NCBI GenBank assembly: GCA_036653535.1
Contig: JAVVTR010000031.1
Location: 1-12,083, forward strand
Length of the DNA: 12,083 bases
From: JAVVTR01 sp036653535
GTDB taxonomy: Bacteria > Bacteroidota > Bacteroidia > Bacteroidales > P3
Direction of reading: 5' to 3'
Part shown: positions 1 to 5,816 of the stretch, piece after piece
Numbering within the stretch: position 1 is the first letter of the stretch
Layout: every line of letters begins with the position of its first letter
Made by a program: the position numbers and the translations under genes
Notes under the pieces: model-generated
The model's input: only the letters and a program-made list of their open reading frames with translations
Told to the model about the DNA's origin: nothing
Database searches by the model: none

Positions 1-110
1 GCTATTCATATTTTAATATTTTGCCCATGGAATACTTTTTTCTATAAAACAGAAAAAATACAGATAGCAAAGATAGTTATTTTATGGTAATTCTGTTTTT
101 TTAGTTGAGG

Positions 111-238
111 AGGATAGGGCTTTTCAAAGCAGCACTACTATAGAAATAAGAGTAAGTCGTTTCATACATTGTAGAGGATAGGGCTTTTCAAAGCAGCACT
201 ACTATAGAAATAAGAGTAAGTCGTTTCATACATTGTAG
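111..238. repeat. Perfect 64-bp direct tandem duplication, with a degenerate third copy to 278
   Basis: Bases 111-174 and 175-238 are identical by eye; both start AGGATAGGGC and end CATTGTAG. The following 40 bases (239-278) resemble the first part of the unit and keep the core ACTATAGAAA, with several substitutions. The array is non-coding and lies about 110 bases before the first gene. Identical adjacent copies suggest a recent slippage or unequal-recombination event on top of an older duplication. The array lies upstream of the predicted promoter at 296-325, so it might affect upstream regulation, but the sequence does not show this. Confidence 0.9.
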
Positions 239-295
239 AGAAGAGAATCTTTTTATAGCAATATTACTATAGAAACAAGCTTTCCTTTTTCCTCC

Positions 296-325
296 TTTGA
301 ATTAGCTAAAAAATTAGTACTTTTA
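296..325 (+). promoter_or_regulatory. Bacteroidota-type promoter for the DUF6913-like gene
   Basis: TTTG at 296-299 (-33 element) is followed by an 18-base spacer and TACTTTTA at 318-325, which matches the -7 consensus TAnnTTTG at all but the last position. Initiation about 5-8 bases downstream would leave a leader of roughly 15-20 bases before the ATG at 349. Short A/T-rich leaders like this are normal in the phylum. The call rests on consensus and spacing only. Confidence 0.55.
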
Positions 326-348
326 CGTTTCCTAAAAGAGTTATACTT

Positions 349-903
349 ATGTTTTTTTTGGAGAAAATAAAAAGGAAATTGTGGAAGTACCGCGTGCGTC
401 GTATTTTGAAAGCCAATAGGCGGGAACGCAAAAGTATGGGATTAAATCAAGCCGAAACTGTTGGTATATACACTTGCTATAAGGAGGATTCTCAGTGGGA
501 AAAGATTAGCTTTTTTGCTAATAAATTAAGAGAGCATGGATTGAAAGTATCCTTATTGGTTTATAGTTCGGAAAAAGTAAAGCCATCTATATTAGAAAAG
601 GAAAACGAAATATACTATTTTTGTCGTAAAGATTTAGGCTTTTTGGGAGTTCCTCCTCTAACCCCCCCCTTGGCAATTCGTCCTTTTTTTACACAGAATT
701 TAGATTTGTTTTTCGATCTAAGTATGGAATTTCACTATATAGATGTTTATGTGGCTGGGGTTTCCAAAGCCAAATTTAAATTGGGTAAAGAAGGAGAATG
801 GAATCAGATGGTAAACGATTTAAGCATTCAATTTCAGAAGGATACTACTCAAATGGAATATGTAAAGTTATTGCTTAAGTATCTTGAAAATTTTAATGCA
901 TAA
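349..903 (+). CDS. DUF6913-like protein of unknown function
   Basis: This 184-residue protein resembles the small Bacteroidota family DUF6913, which is often found directly before dapA as it is here. No function is known. The first 28 residues are strongly basic (many K and R) and could form an amphipathic helix. The core alternates beta strands and helices (VGIYTCYKED near residue 38, GLKVSLLVYS near 64). The C-terminal part has the motif LDLFFDLSMEF followed by GVSKAKFKLG, which I recall as typical of the family. There is no signal peptide or membrane segment, so it is probably cytosolic. Two homopolymers are notable: T8 directly after the start codon (350-357) and C8 at 662-669, encoding T-P-P; either could slip. 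dapA begins 70 bases downstream and may be co-transcribed. Confidence 0.7.
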   Translation: MFFLEKIKRKLWKYRVRRILKANRRERKSMGLNQAETVGIYTCYKEDSQWEKISFFANKLREHGLKVSLLVYSSEKVKPSILEKENEIYYFCRKDLGFLGVPPLTPPLAIRPFFTQNLDLFFDLSMEFHYIDVYVAGVSKAKFKLGKEGEWNQMVNDLSIQFQKDTTQMEYVKLLLKYLENFNA

Positions 904-973
904 AAGAGAAATACTGGTATTCCGCTTCGGTTTGTTATATATAAATAATTGATTTTAAAGAAAAAACCTTTTT

Positions 974-1879
974 ATGAAGGATAATAAAAATACTAAAACA
1001 GGAAAATTATCGGGGGTAGGAGTGGCCTTAATAACTCCTTTTCGCAAAAACGGACAGGTGGATTTTACTTCCTTGGAAGCGATTGTGCATCGTTGTATAG
1101 ATGGAGGAGTGGATTTTTTGGTATTATTGGGTACTACGGCCGAAGCTCCTGTACTTACGGATAGAGAAAAAGTAGCCGTTTGCGAAACGGTGATTTCTTT
1201 TAATAATGGACGTTTACCTTTGGTCTTGGGTTTAGGGGGAAACGACACACGGGCGGTATTGGAAAAAATAAAAGAAACCCAATTAGATGATTTTTCTTAT
1301 TTACTTTCGGTGGCTCCATTTTATAATAAACCAGGACAGAAGGGCTTATTGGAGCATTTTCGCTTAGTGGCTAATAATTCGCCCATACCGGTAATTGCTT
1401 ATAATATACCTTCTCGTACAGGGGTAAATATAGAGGCCTCTACCTTGGTAAAAATTGCCGAAGAAGCCCCTAATTTGGTTGCGGTTAAGGAAGCTTCAGG
1501 GAATATTGCACAGATATCCGATATTATTCGCTCTTGTCCTTCTAATTTTTCCGTTTTGTCGGGCGATGATTCCATGACCTTTCCTTTGATGTGTTTGGGA
1601 GGGGATGGTGTGATAAGTACCACTGCCAATTTATTGCCAAAGCAAATGTGTAATTTGGTTCATCTTTCACAAGCAGGACAGTGGCAGGAGAGTAGGCGGG
1701 TGCATTATCAAATTTTGAATATAATGCGTTTGTTGTTTGAACAAGGGAATCCGGCAGGGGTAAAAGCCGGTTTGGCTTCTATGAAGTTGTGTGAAAATGT
1801 ATTGCGACTTCCTCTTACCAAGGTGAATTTAGATTTATATAAACGGATAGAAGAAAAAATTTCTGCTCTTGACCTCTAA
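974..1879 (+). CDS. dapA: 4-hydroxy-tetrahydrodipicolinate synthase (DapA)
   Basis: DapA condenses pyruvate with aspartate semialdehyde, the first committed step toward diaminopimelate and lysine, in the cytosol. The 301-residue length fits the family's TIM barrel. Visible catalytic residues, aligned to E. coli: Lys172 in VAVKEASGN forms the Schiff base with pyruvate; Tyr143 and Arg148 lie in IAYNIPSRTG; Thr54 and Thr55 in GTTAEAP form the proton relay; Tyr117 in APFYNKPGQKG is contributed across the dimer. The ATG at 974 puts these residues about ten positions later than in E. coli, a normal N-terminal extension. The gene follows the DUF6913-like gene after 70 bases with no clear promoter, so co-transcription is plausible. 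Diaminopimelate made here would feed peptidoglycan synthesis, linking it to the Mpl-type ligase at 9158. N-acetylneuraminate lyase shares the fold, but the GTTAE and YNIPSRTG context favours DapA. Confidence 0.93.
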   Translation: MKDNKNTKTGKLSGVGVALITPFRKNGQVDFTSLEAIVHRCIDGGVDFLVLLGTTAEAPVLTDREKVAVCETVISFNNGRLPLVLGLGGNDTRAVLEKIKETQLDDFSYLLSVAPFYNKPGQKGLLEHFRLVANNSPIPVIAYNIPSRTGVNIEASTLVKIAEEAPNLVAVKEASGNIAQISDIIRSCPSNFSVLSGDDSMTFPLMCLGGDGVISTTANLLPKQMCNLVHLSQAGQWQESRRVHYQILNIMRLLFEQGNPAGVKAGLASMKLCENVLRLPLTKVNLDLYKRIEEKISALDL

Positions 1880-1880
1880 G

Positions 1881-1898
1881 AGCTTTTCTGTAAAAGCT
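1881..1898. other. Short perfect hairpin directly after dapA stop
   Basis: AGCTTTT (1881-1887) and AAAAGCT (1892-1898) are perfect inverted repeats around a four-base loop, starting two bases after the dapA stop codon. The tail is C-rich (TCCCCC), not a T-run, so it is a weak intrinsic terminator on its own. It may protect the 3' end of the message. Confidence 0.45.
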
Positions 1899-1928
1899 TC
1901 CCCCTATAGCAAGATACCAACTATACTG

Positions 1929-1976
1929 GAAGCCTCGAAGCCTCGAAGCCTCGAAGCTCGGAAGCTCGGAAGCCTT
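1929..1976. repeat. 8-bp tandem repeat array (six units)
   Basis: Three copies of GAAGCCTC (1929-1952) are followed by two copies of GAAGCTCG (1953-1968) and a partial GAAGCCTT (1969-1976). The array lies between the convergent dapA and DUF454 genes. The GAAGCTC form can pair with GAGCTTC at 1985-1991, which makes the array part of a terminator-like structure. Confidence 0.9.
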
Positions 1977-2000
1977 CTATCCATGAGCTTCTTTATATTT
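1961..2000 (+). terminator. Candidate dapA terminator built from the 8-bp repeat
   Basis: GAAGCTC at 1961-1967 pairs perfectly with GAGCTTC at 1985-1991, followed by a T-rich tail (TTTATATTT). The 17-base loop has some inner complementarity (GGAAG with CTTCT). The other GAAGCTC unit at 1953-1959 offers an alternative left arm. The orientation of the T-rich tail suits dapA transcription; the minus strand lacks a T-run at this position. Confidence 0.5.
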
Positions 2001-2023
2001 ACTTATTTTATTAAAAGCTCCAC

Positions 2024-2380
2024 TTAAGACCGGAACGATAAAACATGGGCACTAACGCCGATGGCTATACCGAGTAGCAATAACTTTATTGCTATGGGCG
2101 TGTTAAAGGCAAAGGCGGAAAAAGATATGCCGGCCCATAATAGGGTAAGGGTGTATATTTTCTCTTTTATAGGTATTTTCTTCTTTACCGTATAATTTTC
2201 TATATATTTTCCTAATAGCTTATTGTTTAATAGCCATTTGTATAGGCGTGGATCGCTTTTGCAGAAGAAATAGGCTGCTAACAAAAGAAAAGGAGTGGTG
2301 GGTAATACCGGAATAGGTATGCCAGCCACTCCCAAGCCTATGCAGATAACCCCTGTAATTTTAAAAAGGGTTTTCTTCAT
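2024..2380 (-). CDS. DUF454/YbaN-family inner-membrane protein
   Basis: This 118-residue protein carries the DUF454 (YbaN) signature: GLGVAGIPIPVLPTTPFLLL near residues 16-34, then SDPRLYKWLLNN near 42-53. It has two hydrophobic blocks: one near residues 8-40 broken by the proline-rich turn, and a C-terminal one near 76-113 that may form two membrane spans. The family's function is not established; members are small integral membrane proteins. It follows the alpha-oxoamine synthase gene by 29 bases in the same direction and is probably co-transcribed. The ATG start gives the normal family length. It converges on dapA across 144 bases. Confidence 0.85.
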   Translation of the reverse strand: MKKTLFKITGVICIGLGVAGIPIPVLPTTPFLLLAAYFFCKSDPRLYKWLLNNKLLGKYIENYTVKKKIPIKEKIYTLTLLWAGISFSAFAFNTPIAIKLLLLGIAIGVSAHVLSFRS

Positions 2381-2409
2381 TTTTGTGTTGTTAATAAAAA
2401 GAAACCTAA

Positions 2410-3657
2410 TTAAAGGGTCATGGATTTCATGCCCATTTTGGCGTAGGTTCCACTGAATAACTTTTCTTTTACGGCATTAAATGCATCCAAAGTGTATTTT
2501 ACATCGTCTAAGGTATGAATAGCCGTGGGAATTAAACGCAAAATAATTACCCCTTTGGGTACTACTGGATAGGTTACTATGGAGCAGAAAATATTGTAAT
2601 TTTCTCGGATGTCGTAGGTTAACTGGGTGGCCTCTGCTACCGAACCGTTTAGGGTAACTGGGGTAACTGGGGATTGGGTAAGACCTATGTTGAACCCACT
2701 ATCTTTTAGACCGGATTGTAGGGCCTTTACAATAGTCCACAGTTTGGTGCGAAATTCCGGATGTTCTTTTATCAGCTCTAAACGCTTTTGAGCGCCTATA
2801 ACTAAGGGCATAGGCAAAGATTTAGCATATATTTGAGAGCGTAAGTTAAAACGCAGATAGCGAATAATTTCTTTAGGACCCGCTACAAATCCTCCTATTA
2901 AGGCGAAGGATTTGGCAAAGGTACCTAAATGTATATCAATGGCTTCTTCTACGCCTTGTTCTTCGCCGGTTCCCCGACCATTAGCGCCCATAGTGCCAAC
3001 TCCATGTGCATCGTCTACTACCAAGCGGAAAGCATATTTTTTCTTTAGGTCTGCCAAGCCTTTAATATTTCCCATATCTCCGCTCATTCCAAAAACACCT
3101 TCTGTGATAACTAAAACACCACCTTTGGTTTGTTCTGTAATTTTCTGAGCACGAATTAATTGTTTTTCACACGATTCCATATCGTTGTGTTGATAAACAA
3201 AGCGGTGGCCTATGTGTAGGCGCATCCCGTCTATAAGAGAAGCATGGGCTTCTGCATCATAGACAATAACGTCGTTGCGGTCTACTAAGCAGTCGATAGT
3301 GGAAAAAATGCCTTGATAACCGAAATTAAATAAATAGGCTGCTTCTTTTCCTACAAATTCGGCTAAATCATTTTCTAATTGTATGTGCTGATTCGATTGT
3401 CCAGACATCATACGGGCTCCCATAGGATAGGCTAATCCCCAGTCTTTCGCTGCTTGCGCATCCACTTGTCTAACTTCTGGATGATTGGCCAAGCCCAAAT
3501 AATTGTTTAAGCTCCAAACCAAACGCTCTTTGCCATTAAAAATCATTCGATTGGAAATTTCCCCTTCTAATTTAGGAAACATGTAATATCCGTCCGTTTC
3601 ATCGGCATAACTGCCAAGAGGACCGAAATTGTGTAGGAGTTTTTCAAAAATATCCAC
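2410..3657 (-). CDS. PLP-dependent alpha-oxoamine synthase, probable serine palmitoyltransferase
   Basis: This 415-residue enzyme has the fold type I alpha-oxoamine synthase pattern. Enzymes of this class join an amino acid to an acyl-CoA with loss of CO2. PLP residues are visible: Lys249 in GTFAKSFALIGG forms the internal aldimine, Asp215 and His218 in VVDDAHGVGTMG bind the cofactor, and His138 in YDAEAHAS stacks on the ring. The N-terminal LNNYLGLANHPEV and YPMGARMMSGQ motifs are also typical. Bacteroidota enzymes of this type include serine palmitoyltransferase, which starts sphingolipid synthesis. The family also contains 2-amino-3-ketobutyrate CoA ligase (Kbl), 8-amino-7-oxononanoate synthase (BioF) and 5-aminolevulinate synthase. 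There is no threonine dehydrogenase or biotin gene nearby to favour Kbl or BioF. The class call is secure and the substrate is inferred. It is the first gene of a minus-strand unit with the DUF454 gene. Confidence 0.75.
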   Translation of the reverse strand: MDIFEKLLHNFGPLGSYADETDGYYMFPKLEGEISNRMIFNGKERLVWSLNNYLGLANHPEVRQVDAQAAKDWGLAYPMGARMMSGQSNQHIQLENDLAEFVGKEAAYLFNFGYQGIFSTIDCLVDRNDVIVYDAEAHASLIDGMRLHIGHRFVYQHNDMESCEKQLIRAQKITEQTKGGVLVITEGVFGMSGDMGNIKGLADLKKKYAFRLVVDDAHGVGTMGANGRGTGEEQGVEEAIDIHLGTFAKSFALIGGFVAGPKEIIRYLRFNLRSQIYAKSLPMPLVIGAQKRLELIKEHPEFRTKLWTIVKALQSGLKDSGFNIGLTQSPVTPVTLNGSVAEATQLTYDIRENYNIFCSIVTYPVVPKGVIILRLIPTAIHTLDDVKYTLDAFNAVKEKLFSGTYAKMGMKSMTL

Positions 3658-3698
3658 AGTTTATAAGTTTAATAGGTTTCAAAAAAGATTAGTAAATG

Positions 3699-3729
3699 CA
3701 AAAATACTAAATTTTGCCGTTATTTAAAA
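3699..3729 (-). promoter_or_regulatory. Promoter for the alpha-oxoamine synthase/DUF454 unit
   Basis: Read on the minus strand, positions 3706 to 3699 are TATTTTTG, a perfect TAnnTTTG -7 element. Nineteen bases upstream the -33 position is TTTT, a weak match to TTTG. The start codon lies about 42 bases downstream, giving a leader of roughly 35 bases. The element interleaves with the plus-strand promoter at 3713-3743. Confidence 0.55.
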
Positions 3730-3743
3730 AATATGTAAGTTTG
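3713..3743 (+). promoter_or_regulatory. Consensus Bacteroidota promoter reading toward panB
   Basis: TTTG at 3713-3716, exactly 19 intervening bases, then TAAGTTTG at 3736-3743: both elements match the primary sigma-factor consensus of Bacteroidota at every fixed position with ideal spacing. Initiation near 3750 would give a transcript with about 320 untranslated bases before panB, or a separate small RNA ending near 3950. Nothing on the plus strand upstream could use it for another gene. Confidence 0.65.
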
Positions 3744-3920
3744 CGCACTTTTTTGGCGTATATATTAAGTGGATATATATAGTTTCGTGAAAAAGGTTCT
3801 TTTTTACCACCGGGTAATTTAAATTTATTTGGCTACCACCATTTGCTTACCACCGTTTGTTGCTTAGTTCGTTGCCACGGATCGCTGTTTGCAACGGCTA
3901 GAAATAAGAAATAGATTATT

Positions 3921-3955
3921 GAAATTCGCTTTTGCGATTTTCGCCTTTTTTGTTT
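3921..3955 (+). terminator. Terminator-like hairpin inside the panB leader
   Basis: GAAATTCGC (3921-3929) and GCGATTTTC (3934-3942) form a nine-pair stem with one mismatch around a TTTT loop. After GCC comes TTTTTTG and further T-rich sequence to 3971. It reads on the plus strand, where no gene lies upstream, so it would stop a transcript begun at the 3713-3743 promoter: either an attenuator before panB or the end of a small RNA. Confidence 0.5.
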
Positions 3956-3967
3956 TGCATTTTTTTA

Positions 3968-4008
3968 TTTTGGCGCTTTAGGTTTTGTTTTGGCGCCTTT
4001 AGGCTTTT
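3968..4008 (+). repeat. Degenerate 20/21-bp direct repeat pair before panB
   Basis: Units 3968-3987 and 3988-4008 both begin TTTTGGCGC and continue CTTTAGG-like then T-rich sequence. GGCGC at 3972-3976 can pair with GCGCC at 3993-3997. The second unit ends GCC-TTTA-GGC followed by T6 (3995-4010), a very short terminator-like element. The repeat may arise from slippage; a regulatory role is possible but unproven. Confidence 0.6.
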
Positions 4009-4067
4009 TTAGGGTATTAAGAACCTATACCCCATGGGCCGTACATAGAATTAAAATCATAGAGATC

Positions 4068-4886
4068 ATGAATACTGTACGTAAATCCGGATCCAAAGTA
4101 ACCACCCATACGCTAAGAGCCATGAAAATGGCTGGCGAGAAGATTGCCATGCTTACCGCTTATGATTATTCTATGGCTAAATTATTAGACAAGGCAGGAA
4201 TAGATGTTTTATTGGTAGGAGATTCAGCGGCTAATGTTATGGCTGGACACGTAACTACCTTGCCTATTTCCTTAGATCAAATGATTTATCATGGTACTTC
4301 TGTAATGCGTGCGGTAAATAGAGCTTTGGTGGTGGTAGACTTGCCTTTTGGTTCTTATCAAGGGGATCCTTTGGAAGCTTTGCATTCTAGTATTCGTATT
4401 ATGAAAGAAACCGGAGCAGATTGTGTGAAGTTGGAAGGGGGTGTGGAGGTGTCGGAATCGGTACAAAAAATTCTTTCCGCTGGCATTCCTGTTATGGGAC
4501 ATCTTGGGCTGACCCCACAATCCATCAATAAATTTGGAACATATGTAGTAAGAGCTACCGAAAAGGAGGAGGCAGAGCGTTTAATGGAGGATGCTCTTCT
4601 TTTAGAAAAATTGGGATGTTTTGCTTTGGTATTAGAAAAAATACCGGCAGAATTGGCTGGACGAGTAGCCAAAAAGGTAAAAATTCCAGTGATTGGCATT
4701 GGAGCTGGAGCCGAAGTGGATGGACAGGTGTTGGTTTCCCATGATATGTTAGGAATAACGGAAGGCTTTTCTCCCCGCTTTTTGCGGAGATATCATAATT
4801 TGGGTTTGGAAATTAATAAAGCGGTTTCTTCTTATATAGAAGATGTAAAAAGTCGGGATTTCCCCAATCAAGAAGAGCAATATTAA
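4068..4886 (+). CDS. panB: 3-methyl-2-oxobutanoate hydroxymethyltransferase (PanB)
   Basis: PanB transfers a hydroxymethyl group from methylenetetrahydrofolate to 3-methyl-2-oxobutanoate, giving ketopantoate, the first step to pantothenate and coenzyme A. From the ATG at 4068 the protein has 272 residues, the usual size. Family motifs are KVTTHTLRAMK at the start, KIAMLTAYDYSMAKLLDKAG, LLVGDSAANVMAGH (metal and substrate site), DLPFGSYQ, KLEGG, PVMGHLGLTPQS and IPVIGIGAGAEVDGQVLV. The frame stays open to a TTG at 3990, but those 26 extra residues are not PanB-like and the region is repeat-rich, so I reject that start. Usual PanB sequences have GVGDS or LVGDS followed by a variable residue then MxxxG, which fits here. 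The RluA-type gene follows after 25 bases in a likely operon. Expression may be controlled by the long leader upstream. Confidence 0.94.
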   Translation: MNTVRKSGSKVTTHTLRAMKMAGEKIAMLTAYDYSMAKLLDKAGIDVLLVGDSAANVMAGHVTTLPISLDQMIYHGTSVMRAVNRALVVVDLPFGSYQGDPLEALHSSIRIMKETGADCVKLEGGVEVSESVQKILSAGIPVMGHLGLTPQSINKFGTYVVRATEKEEAERLMEDALLLEKLGCFALVLEKIPAELAGRVAKKVKIPVIGIGAGAEVDGQVLVSHDMLGITEGFSPRFLRRYHNLGLEINKAVSSYIEDVKSRDFPNQEEQY

Positions 4887-4911
4887 GAGCGTTCGAGCGC
4901 AATAAGGGAGA

Positions 4912-5640
4912 ATGGAAAAAAACACCCAAAATAGCAAAAATAACATTTGCTTGTTGCCTTCTTCTATTCTTTATGAAGACAACCATCTAATAGCCATAAA
5001 TAAAGCGCCTGGACAGATTGTACAGGGCGACAAAACTGGAGATATTCCATTATCGGAACTGCTAAAAGATTATATAAAACAGAGAGATAATAAACCTGGA
5101 AAGGTTTTTTTAGGAGTGCCTCATCGTTTAGATAGGCCCGTTAGTGGTGTGGTTTTATTTGCTAAAACCGGAAAAGCTCTTGGCCGAGTAAATGAGCTCA
5201 TTCGAGATAGGGCATTCGATAAAACCTATTGGGCCATCGTTCGTCAGGCTCCACCCTTAAAAGAAGATCATTTAAAACATTGGCTTAGACGAAATGAAAG
5301 TCAGAATAAATCTTATGTTTGTACAGAAAATCATATAGGGGCACTTTGTGCAGAATTGTCTTATAAGTTGTTAGCAAAATCAGACCGATATTATCTATTA
5401 GAAATAAAGTTGTATACCGGAAGGCATCATCAAATTAGGGCACAATTAGCCTCTATTGGATCTCCGGTGAAAGGCGATTTGAAATATGGGGATACACGTT
5501 CCAATCCAGATGGTGGTATTTGTTTGCATTCTAAGAGTTTAGAATTGGTTCACCCTATAAAGAAAACGCTTTTACATATAGAAGCTCCTCTGCCTAAAGA
5601 TTCTCTTTGGCAGTACTTTGAAAATCTTTCCTTAAAGTAA
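4912..5640 (+). CDS. RluA-family RNA pseudouridine synthase
   Basis: This 242-residue protein isomerises a uridine in RNA to pseudouridine. The family signature HRLDRPVSG lies at residues 71-79 with the catalytic Asp74. Other family segments are ILYEDNHLIAINKAPG (residues 19-34), LYTGRHHQIRAQLASIGSPVKGDLKYG in the C-terminal third, and ICLHSKSLELVHP. There is no N-terminal S4 RNA-binding domain, as in RluA/TruC-like short forms, so the target (rRNA or tRNA) cannot be named. It follows panB by 25 bases, with AGGGAG shortly before the ATG. It is probably co-transcribed with panB, although the functions are unrelated. Confidence 0.88.
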   Translation: MEKNTQNSKNNICLLPSSILYEDNHLIAINKAPGQIVQGDKTGDIPLSELLKDYIKQRDNKPGKVFLGVPHRLDRPVSGVVLFAKTGKALGRVNELIRDRAFDKTYWAIVRQAPPLKEDHLKHWLRRNESQNKSYVCTENHIGALCAELSYKLLAKSDRYYLLEIKLYTGRHHQIRAQLASIGSPVKGDLKYGDTRSNPDGGICLHSKSLELVHPIKKTLLHIEAPLPKDSLWQYFENLSLK

Positions 5641-5760
5641 AGCAATAATAGAACTACTATAACTCTAAGATATAGAGTATGTTTGCTTTGAATAAAAGAG
5701 AGAAAAGAATCTCCCGTTTTTTTTATTAACCTTTTTATGGGGATAACATACGGGAGGAAC
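5641..5760. other. Intergenic inverted repeats between the RluA-type and transketolase genes
   Basis: ACTCTA (5662-5667) and TAGAGT (5673-5678) form a small hairpin about 20 bases after the RluA-type stop codon. Farther on, CTCCCGT (5711-5717, followed by a run of T) is repeated inverted as ACGGGAG (5750-5756), with a 32-base loop. Either could help end the panB-RluA transcript, but neither has the classic short-loop and T-tail form. No gene is seen. Confidence 0.35.
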
Positions 5761-5762
5761 AT

Positions 5763-5793
5763 TTTTATATCTACTACATTTAACCTATCTTTG
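5763..5793 (+). promoter_or_regulatory. Promoter for the transketolase/VWA/Mpl-type cluster
   Basis: TATCTTTG at 5786-5793 is a perfect TAnnTTTG -7 element followed by C. At the correct 19-base distance the -33 position (5763-5766) is TTTT, a partial match. The ATG at 5817 lies 23 bases after the -7 element, giving a short A-rich leader without a Shine-Dalgarno sequence. Confidence 0.6.
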
Positions 5794-5816
5794 CTTCCGA
5801 ATAAAATTAAAATATT

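Larger units (their letters stand above)
1..348. other. Gene-free upstream region with repeats and a promoter
   Basis: I see no credible coding frame on either strand in this AT-rich stretch. It contains a perfect 64-bp tandem duplication (111-238), a degenerate third copy (239-278), and a Bacteroidota-type promoter just before the first gene. No tRNA-like or other recognisable RNA gene was seen. The gene to the left of the window is unknown, so the first 100 bases could be the tail of an upstream intergenic region. Confidence 0.6.
3744..4067 (+). other. Long structured leader of panB or independent small RNA (no gene seen)
   Basis: I see no convincing coding frame in this 324-base stretch. 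It holds three copies of TACCACC (3805, 3834, 3848), a hairpin with arms CGTTGC (3870-3875) and GCAACG (3891-3896), a terminator-like hairpin (3921-3942), a degenerate repeat pair around TTTTGGCGC (3968-4008), and a hairpin with arms GGGTAT (4012-4017) and ATACCC (4027-4032). It lies downstream of a consensus promoter and upstream of panB. It matches no riboswitch, 6S, SRP, tmRNA or RNase P motif that I recognise. Whether it is a regulatory leader or a free RNA cannot be decided from sequence. Confidence 0.45.

Noticed and set aside
111..238. Short CRISPR or attachment-site duplication
   Set aside because: Only two contiguous identical units without spacers, and no integrase or mobile gene nearby; a tandem duplication explains it.
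4034..4048. Four-codon upstream frame (MGRT) before panB as a leader peptide
   Set aside because: Too short and without valine, isoleucine or other codon enrichment that would suggest attenuation.
3990..4067. Longer PanB starting at the TTG at 3990
   Set aside because: The 26 extra residues do not resemble PanB, fall in a repeat- and hairpin-rich leader, and the ATG at 4068 gives the normal family length.
4358..4699. Minus-strand frames opposite panB
   Set aside because: Shadow frames of a clearly conserved gene, with low-complexity translations.
5678..5685. Perfect TAnnTTTG (TATGTTTG) as a second transketolase promoter
   Set aside because: No TTTG-like -33 element at the right distance, it overlaps a hairpin arm, and the element at 5786-5793 is better placed.
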